The notes below the pieces were generated by a model. It saw only the letters and a program-made list of their open reading frames with translations. It ran no database searches and had not been told where the DNA came from. Below are positions 1 through 11,223 of a stretch of 64,000 bases of DNA, one piece after another. The DNA comes from Erigeron canadensis (taxonomy: Eukaryota > Streptophyta > Magnoliopsida > Asterales > Asteraceae), in contig NC_057765.1 of assembly GCF_010389155.1 (NCBI RefSeq), positions 22,446,980 to 22,510,979 on the forward strand, read 5' to 3'. Every line of letters starts with the position of its first letter. Within the stretch, counting starts at the first letter, position 1. Both the position numbers and the translations under genes were made by a program.

Positions 1-440
1 AACACAAGTGTTGGAATTAAGTCTTTAGGAACAGCAGCAAAAATCATGTTTTTCAGTCTGGTATCCAAATCTACCAGTCTGCGATCCTCATCTGACCAGT
101 GGTCTTCTGGTTTTTCTCTAGACCCTCTTCTTCCAGTTGGATCAAGAAGAGGACTTACCCCAAGAGACATGGGTATATAGGGTCCATCCTTAAGGATTTT
201 TAACATATACCTTTCAATCCCACCAAAATGCAGCAGCATTCTGGCCTTCCATGTCCCAAATGTTTCACCATTCCCATCAAATTTGGGAACAGGAGTATTT
301 GAGTAATGTACATGGACATGGTTTGGGGCATTGGGAGGAGGTGGAGGAGGATTGATATTAGCATTTTGATTAGGTATGGTATTGTTAACATTAGTGTTTT
401 CATCATTTCCAGGACCATTCTCACCTTCAGTAGTAGACAT
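1..440 (-). CDS. Copia gag, N-terminal part (element A, runs off window)
   Basis: The frame opens at an ATG at 438-440 and stays open to the window edge. It starts MSTTEGENGPGND, has an Asn/Pro-rich leader, then a Copia-type gag core with KFDGNGETFGTWKARM, a W-S-D-E-D-R-R-L motif and a downstream NMIFAAVPKDLI. This matches the gag (UBN2-like) domain that packages retrotransposon RNA into virus-like particles. The start lies 34 bases from the primer binding site, as expected for a short leader. No internal stop is seen in 146 codons. Protease, integrase and RT must lie beyond the left edge. Confidence 0.8.
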   Translation of the reverse strand, partial: MSTTEGENGPGNDENTNVNNTIPNQNANINPPPPPPNAPNHVHVHYSNTPVPKFDGNGETFGTWKARMLLHFGGIERYMLKILKDGPYIPMSLGVSPLLDPTGRRGSREKPEDHWSDEDRRLVDLDTRLKNMIFAAVPKDLIPTLV

Positions 441-473
441 CTTAGCAGATCTAGGCAATTATGTTAGCCTTCT

Positions 474-485
474 GCTCTGATACCA
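474..485 (-). promoter_or_regulatory. Primer binding site of element A
   Basis: On the minus strand this reads TGGTATCAGAGC, complementary to the 3' end of initiator methionine tRNA, the usual primer for plant LTR elements. It lies two bases from the LTR and just upstream of gag. Confidence 0.9.
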
Positions 486-487
486 CT

Positions 488-1444
488 TATAAGTCCCAAC
501 TCAAGAGATGGTACTAACTGAAGACACCTCTATGTCAATGGTGAGAGTTCTTTGCAATATAAACACTGAACTGGAGACAACCAGTTACGGTGATTGTATA
601 CCAAGTCGTTGAATAGATTACTTAGTAGGTGACAAAGAGAAAGACAATGCTAAAAGTAAGTATACTAAAATAAAATGGTGAAACCAAGTTGTAATTTTCA
701 AATGTATTTTATTTATTGGTACTAAAAAAAATACAAGGTTGTTGCGGAACCAAGATAATACATAAATGTAAATATCCTAACAACCTATGAAATACAAATG
801 ATCTATACTAGGAAATTCTCTTTTAACAATCGAAACACTTAAAGTTGGGAAGTGTTCCCTTTTACGATTAAGAGAATATTGCACAAGTACACCAAGAATA
901 TTGCAAAAGTCTGAATATGCACAGTTATATTCTTGTTGTGCAAAGACCTCTATTTATAGACAAAGTTGGCATTTAGAATCCAACTTTGTCGTATAAATAT
1001 GGTTGACAGCATTTAAGGAAACTAAGTGAGTTCCTTTGAAATGCTTGATAAGGTAAGTCAAGACATTACTTTATCTAACCTACTTTATGCACTTTTGTAC
1101 TTTAATCATAGACAAATGATATTGTCTGTATAAAGCTGCATAAAGCAAAAAGGTCTTCCTCGTAAACAGTGTAAAACATTGTAAAGGCTTTAAACTGATA
1201 TTCTCCAGTTTCGATCTGAGTAGAATGCCAACTGGGCTTCGCTACCATTGTCATTCTCTATCTTCCATTTGTTGTCTTTGACGTCAATTGGAATTTCTTC
1301 AGTTCTGATCAAATCTCAACTGGAGGAAGTCTTCAGTTGCATAAACTATACGTTGCAACTCGACTTCAATATATTTCTGGACAAATCTTCTGGTCTCCAG
1401 ATGCAACTGGAGACTGTCTAGTTTGGACGAAACTGGTTCTAACA
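488..1444 (-). repeat. 5' LTR of Copia element A
   Basis: The segment between the primer binding site and the resumption of element C sequence at 1445. On the minus strand it begins TGTTAGAACCAG and ends ACTTATA, so the final CA appears mutated to TA. The outer boundary is set by comparison with the intact copy of the same flank at 8413 onward. The five bases outside (ATATC, 1445-1449) are the likely target-site duplication; the partner lies outside the window. Length is about 957 bp. No gene is seen in it. Confidence 0.7.
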
Positions 1445-2450
1445 ATATCTGTAACCTGCACACTTAACAAACTTCATCAATGCAACAAAAACAATAAAAT
1501 ATCATAAATATGCAAAACAATCAAAATCTTAACCTAGCAATCACTACAAGATCTAAGGCAAGTCCAATCTTTGTCAAGCATGCTTATCAACCCAAAACAA
1601 TTGAAATTTCAAAAATTTACTTGAAACACATTCAAAAACATTTTGACTTTTCAATTTCAAATCGATTTCATTTTCTAAATTAAACAACTTATGTATTAAT
1701 TAGAAAATCCATCTTTTAAACATACTTACCATAAGCAACAAGACTCATATAATTTACTAAGAATCATATAACTTTCTACAGAATCATTAGATGCTTATCA
1801 AATCTCTCGTGCAAGAAGAACTAGTTTGACACACAAACTGACACTTATTACATAAACAAAAATAAAAAAATAAAAATAAAATAAAATAAAAACTTAAATA
1901 AAAACTAAACTACTTTATTTATTTACAAGAAATTCTATGTTTTTGCAGATTAGATTAGATTAGCATTTACATAAGTCTGCAAGTGAGAAATAATTCTCTT
2001 ATTATTAGTTATGAACAGTGACTCAACCATGATTACTGGTATATTTGTCATTTTAAACACTCGGTACTTCCAGTTTCCTTTGAGTTGTGACACTTTCGAC
2101 ATACTCTGGCCAAGGACAGTCACCATGTAACCCGGGTAGCCTAATATGCCACTGAATAGTTTGTGAACTTATGTGACCCACATTCAGATATACTTCCGTA
2201 ATCGATACAAGCACTAAGATAACAAATATTCAATATATATTCAAAAGCATCCTTAAACAAATCATGAGACACTTTTTAGATAACAAAAATTAATTACTTT
2301 GTGATTTAACTTATTTGCTTTTGCATTGCATTATTTATAAGGACCCCGTGATTTTCTATGAGACCCATGTAGCGAACTTTCTGACAACCTATCCCAAATT
2401 GGAAGCTTTAGGTAGGCTAGGTATACAAAGACGCCCCTAGGACATACTTG
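1445..2450 (-). mobile_element. Element C, left remnant (post-pol spacer)
   Basis: About 1 kb of AT-rich non-coding sequence that matches 8413-9392 inside element B nearly base for base. In B this lies between the end of pol and the third ORF, so here it is the corresponding spacer of an older sister element, C. It is cut on the left by element A and on the right by the 3' LTR of element B; C resumes at 27810. No ORF of note. Confidence 0.75.
2446..2450. repeat. Target-site duplication of element B (left)
   Basis: ACTTG directly before the LTR start at 2451. The same five bases follow the other LTR at 27810-27814. The uninterrupted sequence is seen at 9388-9392. Confidence 0.9.
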
Positions 2451-2649
2451 TGTAAGGTGCCCTATTGTTGCGTGGATCGTAATAAGATGCGATTCGTTAT
2501 GTCAAGAGTGCGGAATCCCAAGAAGATGCACAAGGCTTGTGGTTCGTGTAGAAGAACACACGAAGGAACAAATAACCTTAGCTCGCAAATTCGTGAATAG
2601 CTATCAAGAATTCGTAAATCATTAACCTAATTTCGTAGATTAGATCTTG

Positions 2650-2657
2650 TATTTATA
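2650..2657 (-). promoter_or_regulatory. TATA box in 3' LTR of element B
   Basis: The minus strand reads TATAAATA here, 83-130 bases downstream of the paired TGACGTCA octamers in LTR orientation, a typical promoter spacing. In the 5' LTR the matching bases (27391-27400) read GTATTAATAC, so the box is altered there. Confidence 0.55.
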
Positions 2658-2739
2658 CTAGTTACGTATTGGATCGTGTGGGCTTAGGCCTTAATTACGT
2701 ATTAGGCCTGAAACAATAATCAACCGATCTGCCTCGTCC

Positions 2740-2780
2740 TGACGTCAGCATGAGGCTGATCCTTCATGCTGATGACGTCA
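2740..2780. promoter_or_regulatory. Paired TGACGTCA palindromes in 3' LTR
   Basis: TGACGTCA at 2740-2747 and again at 2773-2780, inside a larger inverted repeat (GTCAGCATGA... / ...TCATGCTGA). TGACGTCA is the palindromic C-box/CRE-like site bound by plant bZIP factors. The pair is conserved in the other LTR at 27483-27490 and 27516-27523. An enhancer role is inferred. Confidence 0.6.
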
Positions 2781-3075
2781 GCACGAGGGACGACCCATTG
2801 TTCTTTGTTTGACTTTGTTTGACTCGTACATAACATCCAATCACCGTTTAAGTGTTCTCGACACTTATAAACCTTGATCCTATGTTCTTGTACCTGCAAA
2901 ACAATATATAACACACAAACACAATACAAAACACAAACAGATATAATATTGAAGTTCAAACGTAATCATTAAATATCAACACAAGTTCTTATTTAAATGA
3001 TTACACACAAGTTTCTAAAAACATAAACGATAATCAAATTTATGTTGCGATTGTCACAACGAATCTGCATCTACA

Positions 3076-3090
3076 GACTCCCCCTTGACG
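3076..3090 (-). promoter_or_regulatory. Polypurine tract of element B
   Basis: The minus strand reads TCAAGGGGGAGTC immediately before the LTR start TGTAG. This is the expected primer site for plus-strand DNA synthesis. Confidence 0.85.
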
Positions 3091-3136
3091 ATTTCAACTA
3101 GATCTCTTTAAAGTCTTCAAAACTTGAACATCAAAG

Positions 3137-4284
3137 CTATCCATTGAATAAAAGTCTGGTGCTATTCGCATGAATTCTCTCTTGCAAACAATGTGCGAGA
3201 ATTTTGCGATAGCGTGTTTCCTCTACTCTCCAAAAATCCACTGCTAAACAAGGTGTATCCAAAAGTCTTCTTTGATCACCTCTTGACAAATTGACAATCT
3301 GCATTGGATCATACATGTGTAGCAACATCTGTTTCTTTGAATCATCAACAAACATCTGTGCTTCGCCTGGCTTGATATCTATCTTCCAAAATGTCATCTC
3401 TGTCAGCATATCTTGATCCTATCTGATAGCGGGAACCTTCTTAACACATTTAATCCTTTTCTGAACAAACCGAAATGTGCCATCTGAATTCTTAATCTTC
3501 TTCAAAGGTGTTGGCTTTATCAACCTTTCTTCTGGCTTTAGACCTCTATCACTGAAATACCCAATTCTTTCATCTCTGAATCTATTCCAGTAGAAATCTG
3601 CATTCCATTGCTCTGAAGATTAACGAACCAATGTCTTCCCAAATCTATCATGTCAGAATCACTGAGAGAGTGGAAGTGTCTTTGACTTATTGACATGTAC
3701 TGGCAACCCTCCTTTCTCTTGATAATAAACAATTTGATTCTGTGATCATATAACCAACTTTGTATCACTAAGAAGTATTTGGGTGCATCCTTGTCTGAGA
3801 TAAACTCCCAAAACATTGATGGTTTATACGTATCACGTATCATCAAACCAGTATGTCCTCTATAACCTGGAATTAGTCTATTAACAATAAACTCATGATC
3901 TTGCTCCACCGGAGGTATATTAAATCTTCCAAGGTCAACCTCTCGTGTAGCATCTATATTCCAGTATAGATCAAAAATATTATCATGTCCTTCATCAACT
4001 ATATTTGCATATACCGCAAACCTCAACCTTGCAACATTCTTAGGTTCATCTGGACTATCTCTGATTGGATTAAGATTGAGATGTTCTACTTCAACTATTG
4101 GTTCAACTTGAATGACTTCATCTTCATTAAAGACACGATCAAAGTCATAAGGTGTCTCAAGCAACCTTCTTTTATCAGCTTCCGAAGTAATGAACTCTCC
4201 TTCTTCCAAATCTTCATCATCGATACTTTCTAGATATTCTTCAGCATCAAGATCGTCCAATGCACCTATTGTTTGAAGCTTATC
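3137..4284 (-). pseudogene. Element B third ORF, C-terminal part
   Basis: Two open segments in different frames. Segment 4260-3538 (240 codons) has an acidic start, then a globular stretch with DNIFDLYWNIDATREVDLG, FIVNRLIPGYRGHTG and SISQRHFHSLSDSDM. Segment 3535-3137 begins with a basic run around KNSDGTFRFVQKRIKCVKK, is broken by a TAG at 3419-3421, and ends at 3137 close to the polypurine tract. The frames join near 3538, so one base was probably gained or lost. A possible 3' splice site (TTGCAG) lies at the upstream edge near 4285. I know no function; similar tails close third ORFs of other Asteraceae Copia elements as I remember them. Confidence 0.55.
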
Positions 4285-4546
4285 TGCAATTCAAACGATT
4301 TACATATACAATGATAAAGAACATAAATCATAAGTCAAGACATAATAAATAGTATAAATACATAAAAAAAATTAAAATAAATAATACTATATCATAAATA
4401 TAATGCAACAATTACATCAATATTTATCTTATAATCTTTATCTATTTTAACTTACAACAATAATATTAAATCATAAATATAATGTAACACATACATTCAT
4501 ATTTATCTTATAATTATTACAAAAACAAAAATAAAAATCATTAGCA
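4285..4546 (-). other. AT-rich gap in third ORF, possible intron
   Basis: About 260 bases of very AT-rich sequence separate the TAG at 4547 from the next coding segment. On the minus strand it ends in TTTGAATTGCAG, a good plant acceptor, and holds GTAATAAT-type donors near its start. Either an intron or a degenerate spacer; the sequence alone does not decide. Confidence 0.35.
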
Positions 4547-5869
4547 CTAAGGTTTATAATCCGAATCTGACTCTGACTCTGAAGATGTATGAGTTAACCC
4601 TGACTGTTCTTTCATTTGATCCCTAAGTGATCCTAGATCATAATAGTTATCATAATCCATAATCTCTGCTCTTGCTCTCATATGAGCTTGTGGATCATAT
4701 CCCAATCTCTTTTCTAGTCTATGCACAATTAAAGGGTGCAAATCTGACTTTGTAGAGGCATTGGTAGTACAATCAGTCTTAGTTGACTCACTATCCTAAG
4801 TAGATTTTCCTTTGCTAAGATTTTCTTTATCTATATGATTATGAGGATCATTCACTATCTTTTCTCGAATCTCCCTTTCTATTCTATCAGAATTAGAATC
4901 GGAGTTACCTGAATTGGAATCTTCCTCATCATCATTGTTATCTGGATCATCAGGATCTGCATCTGGAGCCGTCATCACAGCTTTGCCTTTATCTTGAGTC
5001 CCAGAAGTACTAGCACCAGCTGTACCAGCAATCTCTGACTCTCTTTGTCTTGATGACTCCCCCTGAACATCTGCAGTCTCTGTATCCATAGCAGCATCAT
5101 CAGCATCTTGATCTTGACCTCTATTCTCTGGCTCACCATCTGTTTGTTGTTGATTTGGATCTTGAGTTCGATCTTGATCATCATGATCGTCATCTCTAGT
5201 CTTCTTTGCTCGCTCATCATCCTTACAACCATCTTTATTTCCCCCTTGAGCCGAGAATTGGTCAAGTCTAGATCCAAGAGAATGAACAAGAGCAGTCATC
5301 ATGTCCATCTCTTCCTGATGCTTAGCAGCCTAGAGCTTTAGCTGACTCTCCAAAGCTGTAACCCTCATCTCCAACATCTTCTTCTCTGAAAATAAACGAC
5401 TCATCTGCACTTGAACAGGTACAGGTGGACGTGAAGTAGAAGCAACATCAGATGTAGAGGCCTGAGGTGGCATCGTAGCTTCAAATGAAGGCATACGAGC
5501 ACTGGAAGTTCCTGTGGGAGGCATCTGTGGTCTTTGCAGAGGAGCCAACAGACGTCCCATGACAGTAGAAACAGGAACTGTCGCCTGAATAGGAGCAGAC
5601 GAAGGCCTAGGAGCAACAAGTGTCGGCTCTGGCTCTTGACGAACTGTAGACTCCGGAGCAGCAGGAATCGTAACAGTTGTAGCCTCAGTGACAACTTGTA
5701 CGCGAGAACCAATTCCTCGAATGATAAACTTTGGTCTCGGCCTTCTCTCCCCAACAACAACACCAGCAGCAGAAGGAGCAGACACAGAAGCAGGAATATC
5801 AGAAACTGAAGCTCTTAAAGCAGCAACTAATGGAGGATCACCAACAATAGGTGCATGAGACCTCTCCAT
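4547..5869 (-). pseudogene. Element B third ORF, low-complexity middle part
   Basis: A single frame running from 5869 to 4547 with in-frame TAG codons at 5330-5332 and 4796-4798, both plausible CAG-to-TAG changes. The first part is rich in Pro, Ser, Thr and Ala. Next comes a short coiled-coil-like heptad region (KKMLEMRVTALESQL), then a highly acidic Asp/Gln/Asn-rich stretch and a Ser/Glu/Asp-rich tail (SSESESDSDYKP). This looks intrinsically disordered. It follows the folded N-terminal domain after a one-base frameshift in an A run near 5866. Confidence 0.6.
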
Positions 5870-7067
5870 GGCTTTAGAAAAGCAGCAAACTCTCTATCAA
5901 CTTCAGCTTGAGATCTTGCATGTCTTCTTCTTCGCTTTGGCAATCTTTCTTCCTCTTCTTCATCTTCTGAATCCTCAACAACATTAACCGGGACTTCAGA
6001 AGGACCTACATCAACATCAACTTGAGCAGAGGTAGAAGTAGAAACTCCAGTAGATGGTGGTACAAGATTTGTAGTATCATCGATATCCTCCATGAGAGCA
6101 TCCATATGAGAATCATGCTCCAAATCACCAGCATACAGAGGAACATCATTAACTCCCTCAAACTGATCAGCTCGTTCTTCATGAGGATCATCCTGAGCCT
6201 GATCATCACCACCAGCAGCAACAGCAACGGGTTCTTCATCCTCCCAACCTTGTCTGGGTGCAACATAGTTAGGATTAAGCAAATGTCCGAACAGAGGTGG
6301 ATTATCAACATGTATCGGAACATTTCCACCCGACAAGTGCTTCAAACTTTCAACAAATGCCTTATAAGTAAGACGACCTAAATTGAACGTAGGACCGTCA
6401 AATGGCAAATCAGCTGCATAGTGATGAATTATGATCATCACAAATCTTGGAAACAGAAAGAATTGCTTGTCTGTACCAAATGACCTCAACTGCTTCTCCA
6501 AATTATCAAAAATGTACTGAGAGAAGCTATATGGCTTGTTCAGCACCAAGGAACCATCTGAGAAGCATTCTGTATATTCATCTGGTCATAGCCTGTACTC
6601 CGAAGACTAATGGCCCTCAACAAATAGTAAGCAAGAAGCTTCCATTTGCCACGAAGATGATTCCTGAAGTATGGGTGAGAAATAGCTCCAGTATACCCCA
6701 TACGACGTAGAGCACTGTCGCAGAAATGCTCAGAAAACTCAGTTGGACCTTGCTCTATCGCGACATCACCTAAGTGTAATATTGTCCGTAAGTCTCCAGC
6801 AGAAAATGAGAATGAACGTCCTCCAACAGTAGTGCGAATGTATGTATGAGCACCCATCTGCACTGAACGGGCTGAGTTCCAAAACTCTCTAATGAGACTT
6901 ATCACCAACGGAGGGTTCTCTGTCACAGCAAAATGAACACGAGAACGTGCAAGAAACTGTAGGACACCATGAAACTCTGAAGTGCACCCCGTCTGCGTAA
7001 TGCTGAGATCAAGTGCAGCATTGTGCTCCTTGACGAACACAAGAGCGTTGTTACCTTGTCCTGCCAT
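5827..7067 (-). pseudogene. Element B third ORF, N-terminal conserved domain
   Basis: Starts at the ATG at 7065-7067 (MAGQGNNALVFVKEHN). Two overlapping frames (7067-6540 and 6549-5827) make one domain of about 240 residues broken by a single frameshift near 6545. Recognisable blocks are LIREFWNSA, FSAGDLRTILHLGD, LRRMGYTGAI, LRGKWKLLAYYLLRA, SFSQYIFDNL and FFLFPRFV. I recognise this arrangement from many Asteraceae Copia-associated proteins of unknown function. The position after pol is where Sireviruses carry an env-like ORF, but I see no signal peptide or clear membrane segment in the visible part, so no envelope role is claimed. An acidic run and a KRRRRH cluster near the end could be a nuclear-localisation-type patch. 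Confidence 0.65.
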
Positions 7068-8412
7068 ACCTGCACAAAAACAGACAAAAACGACAAGAAA
7101 AAAACAAAGATTAGAATAAACAAAAATAAAAATTAGGGTTTTGGCCCGTCTGCATCATGATGACGTCATCACAAGGAGGATTTCCCTCGTCGTGACGTCA
7201 GCACAAGCCAAGCATGAAACCCAGAAACACGAAGTAAAAACATCTCCATATGATGTTAAAATCGATCAAAAACATCATCGTGGACTTGTTTATGGTTCGT
7301 GGATGCCCAGAAAACAAAATCGAAACGAATTTGATGAACACGAAGTTGGTTCGTGTTCTTCGTGTGAATAGTGACTGAAACACAAATCTCTTTGATTAAT
7401 CTTGATTTAACACTTGTTAACCTAAAGTTTTGTTAGATTTAACATGTTTAAACATCAATTAAGTCCAATTTAAGTCCAAATCATCAAAAATCAAAGATCT
7501 AATTCGTGGTTCGTCCTAGTTACTGTTCACGCGAGGTAAAATCAAAAATTGGGCATTATAACGACTTGTAATCGTTAATTTTTATAGTCAAAACATCAAT
7601 CAATCATCCTAGATTGGAATTATACCAACAAATCTGGATGAATAACACAAAGAAAGAAGGAATCGATCGAACTAAGGAGCGAACGAATAGTAGCATGAGG
7701 GAGACGAAGTTCGTGTGATTTACTTAGGGTTAATTTCGATTAATTGTAATTAATGAATGGTAACAACCCATATATATATTCGAATCCACATGGGCCGGGC
7801 CGAACACGTAGTTCGTGGGCTTCGTGATGACGTCAGCGCGAGGCATGCTAACGTCAGCACGAGGTGATTTCGAATTTCCAGATTTTAAACCACATAAGCT
7901 TCATTCCTTAGCCAAATTTCACGGATTTTCCAGAAATTTAAACAAGGAAATATTCCAGAAATTACAGAAACATAAACCTGTAGATACTCGTTACTAAAAA
8001 CCTGTATCTACAGGAATATGCTATCGTAAATCATCCGTACTAACTTGTCATCACAATAATGTATCAAACAAATCTTACATTATTATCTTGACATAAAATC
8101 GATCATTTCTTCATTGATGTTCAACTCAACAATGCAAAGCATTTTAATGTATAATGCATTACAAAATATCATATCAACAACCTATCACATTACATCTTAG
8201 GTTGTGATCTTGATAATAAAACTATAATCTATCACACTAAGTCTTAAGTTAATTACAAGGCAATCCATCCTTGTAACACAATCTGTAGAAGTAATTTCTG
8301 ATAGGCTTTTATTGTCCGTCCCAATGCAATCCCAATAAGCAAGCAAAAACAATTTTGCCTTCAATCACAATCTGAAATGTTTGATGCCAACTACATTTAA
8401 AAATAAGTTTAT
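7068..8412 (-). other. Leader of third ORF in element B, no gene
   Basis: Non-coding sequence between the third ORF and the pol-proximal spacer. It holds three more TGACGTCA octamers (7161-7168, 7193-7200, 7828-7835), many GTTCGTG/CACGAA words also frequent in the gag leader of this element, and an inverted pair TGTAGATAC/GTATCTACA at about 7979-8010. It could carry a second promoter for the third ORF (inference). Confidence 0.5.
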
Positions 8413-9905
8413 TATCTGTAACCTGCACACTTAACAAACTTCATCAATGCATCAAAAACAACAATAAAAATACCATAAATATGCAAAACAACCAAAAACT
8501 TAACCTAATAATCATTACAAGATCTAAGACAAGTCCAATGCTTGTCAAGCATACTTATCAAACACAAACAATTGAAATTTCAAAAATTTACTTGAAACAT
8601 ATTCAAAAATATTTTGACTTTTCAATTTCCAAAACATTTCATTTTCTAAATTAAACAGCTTATGTATTAATTAGAAAATCCATCTTTTAAACATTTATAC
8701 CGTAAGCAACAAGACGTATATAATTCACCAAGAATTATAACTTTTCATGCTTATTAAATCTCTCGTGCAATAAGAACTAGTTTGACACACAAACTGACAC
8801 TTATTACAAGAATAAAAATAAAAAGAAACAAAATAAAAATAAACTAAGCTACTTTATTTATCTACAAGAAATTCTAAGTTTCTGCAGATTAGATCAGATT
8901 AGCATTTACATAAGTCTGCAAGTGAGAAATAATTCTCTTATTATTAGTTATGAACAGTGATTCAACCACGATTACCGGTATATTTGTCCTCTTAAACACT
9001 CGGTACTTCCAGTTTCCTTTGAGTTATGACACTTTCGACATACCCTGGCCAAGGACAGTCACCATGTAACCCGAGTAGCCTAATATGCCATTGAATAGTT
9101 TGCGAACTTATGTGACCCACATTCAGATATACTTCCGTAATCGATACAAGCACTAAAATAACAAATATTTAATATATATTCAAAAACATCCTTAAACAAA
9201 TCATGAGACACTTTTTAGATAACAGAATTTAATTACATTGTGATTTAACTTATTTGCTTTTGCATTTCATTATTTATAAGTAACCCGTGATTTTCTATGA
9301 GACCCATGTAGCGAACTTTCTGACAACCTATCCCAAGTTGGAAGCTTTAGGTAGGCTAGGTATACAAAGACACCCCGAGGACATACTTGTCCAAATCTCA
9401 AAGACCACATTAGCCCCTTAATTTTCATTCATTTCATTTGCATAAACAATATCACATTTAACTTTCATGCTCATGAGTTGTAGAGGTTTTTGCCTATATA
9501 TTGAACAAATCTTCTAGTAATGCTAGATCTTTCACAAAATTTAAGGACCAGATCATTTCATTACTGAAAAGCAAGCATTCTCAGCCATATATCTGAATAC
9601 GTTTCCCATAAGAACATTGTATAAATTAAGTTCAGATTAAGGAAACCTTGCTACTTTGTGTCTACCAATATATCCCAAATTGGAATCACTGAACTAAACA
9701 GTTATATTATGATTAAGCAGACTTAAAAGCTAAGTATCCTCACTTCTAATCATCTGACAGCATTAACTTAAATCTCTCCCATATTTTTGTCATTTTCTCA
9801 TTTTTCACATTTTTATGGTTTTTATCACACTAAGAACTCTTTTTTTATTTTTATGACTCTAGCTATTTACAGACACAAACCTACAAAATTAGTTCTTTGA
9901 GAGAT
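8413..9905 (-). mobile_element. Element B post-pol spacer
   Basis: Non-coding spacer between RNase H and the third ORF. Its first kilobase matches 1445-2450 and the rest (from 9393) matches 27815-28330, the two halves of element C, with no interruption at the ACTTG site. This intact copy proves where element B inserted in C. No gene is seen. Confidence 0.8.
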
Positions 9906-10588
9906 TTAGCATGAATCAGCATTCTTCATCCCATTGAGAAGAATTAACTTCTCAAATCGAGTCTTATCAAATGCTTTGGTATACAGATCAGCTAAATTAT
10001 CATCGGTTATAACCTTTTCCAATTGAATTAACTTCTTTTGGGCACAATCACGCAAGAAATGATATCTAATATCAATATGCTTGATGACCTTATGTATCAC
10101 AGGGTTATTTGTAACGTCTATAGCTGACTTATTGTCTATTCTAATAATAGTATCAAGAAAATCCATCTCGTAGTCACGAAGTTGTTGCTGAATCCACAAT
10201 ACCTGGGAACAACAGCTACCAGCATCCATATACTTTGCCTCACATGAAGACTGAGCAACACATGTTTGCTTCTTGCATTGCCACGATACTAATCTTCCTC
10301 CTAACAACTGACAACCTCCAGTCGTAGACTTTCTGTCATTGTTACAACTGCCAAAGTCCGAATCAGTATATGCAACAAAATCAAACGTTCCTCCCATTGG
10401 ATACCATAGACCAAGCCCTTGGTTTCCCTTAAGATAACGTAGAATATGCTTTGCTGCAGTCAAATGTGACTCTTTCGGACTAGCTTGAAATCTAGCCCAA
10501 AGACAAACATCGAACATGATATCTGGACGCGAAGCAGTCAGATACATCAATGAGCCAATAATAGCACGATAATAAGTTGCATCCAAAA
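9906..10588 (-). pseudogene. Copia RNase H, C-terminal pol of element B
   Basis: Codes for the Ty1/Copia RNase H that degrades RNA in the RNA-DNA hybrid. Visible blocks are YYRAIIGSLMYL, AKHILRYLKGNQGLGLWY, YTDSDFG, RKSTTGGCQ, SSCEAKYM and DNKSAIDV, then a normal pol end (MKNADSC and stop at 9906). Compared with element C it has SCEAKYMDAG where C has SCEAEYMAAG, so the catalytic-region Glu is replaced by Lys. The upstream reading frame is cut at 10588 by gypsy element D and resumes at 20904. Confidence 0.85.
10584..10588. repeat. Target-site duplication of element D (left)
   Basis: CAAAA just before the LTR start at 10589, repeated at 20899-20903 after the other LTR. Element C keeps the empty site at about 29006-29015. 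Confidence 0.92.
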
Positions 10589-11061
10589 TGTAACACCCCG
10601 ACAGCGGCGGAAAACTCGGGATGTAAGATAAAGCACACGCGCACATGGATGTTACATAGGAATACTAAATGAGTGCTTAGGATAAACATAAATAGTCAAT
10701 TTCATAACCCAACAAGCATAGTAGTAGTTATTACACACACAAGTTCAACAAAGATGATCAAATCAAGTACGAAAGGTTCCCAGGCAGGGGATACGATTGG
10801 GCATATTGCCACCCAACACAAAGTACAAGCATGCAAACTCCAACCCTAAATCCTGAAGTCTGCTAATAGTCCCATGCTACCACTCCTAGCCACAATTAGC
10901 CTGATTACCTGAAAGGAATACTTAAAAGAGTCAACACAAAGGTTGGTGAGTTCGTAGGTTTGAGTATAAACAAGTAGTATAAAAGCATTTTATACCGCCA
11001 ATAGATCTCAAGTATTAAGTCGTATGTAGTGGCTAGTGACCAACTTGCACATAAGTAAGCG

Positions 11062-11223
11062 AGCACACACAATTCTCGATAGGACCGGCTAATAGTATCA
11101 ATAGAGCACACACAATCCTCAATAGGATCGGCTAATAGTATCAATAGAGCACACAGAATCCTCAATAGGACCGGCTAATAGTATCAATAGAGCACACACA
11201 ATCCTCAATAGGACCGGCTAATA
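11062..11223. repeat. 43-bp tandem repeat in LTR of D (4 copies)
   Basis: Four near-identical units with core CTCAATAGGACCGGCTAATA. The same array with four units is at 19200-19363. Confidence 0.85.

Larger units (their letters stand above)
2451..3075 (-). repeat. 3' LTR of element B
   Basis: Begins TGTAGATGCAG and ends CTTACA on the minus strand (TG...CA). It matches 27136-27809 throughout but lacks about 50 bp present in that copy. It holds two TGACGTCA palindromes and a TATA box. Confidence 0.92.

Noticed and set aside
200..424. 74-codon minus ORF
   Set aside because: Out-of-frame shadow. The supported gag frame runs 440 to 1 in a different phase.
474..485. Initiator tRNA-like sequence as a tRNA gene
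   Set aside because: Only the 12-base complement of the tRNA 3' end is present, next to LTRs. These are primer binding sites.
5401..6381. Leu-rich and Met-rich ORFs on both strands within the third ORF region
   Set aside because: Shadows of low-complexity coding sequence in the supported frames.
3137..7067. Third ORF as a viral envelope gene
   Set aside because: Position fits an env-like ORF, but no signal peptide, fusion-like segment or transmembrane anchor is visible. I describe it only as a third ORF.
10905..11165. 86-codon ORF, repeated at 19043-19303
   Set aside because: It lies inside the LTRs of element D and is built from the 43-bp tandem repeat. The duplication is explained by the two LTRs, and no protein motif is present.
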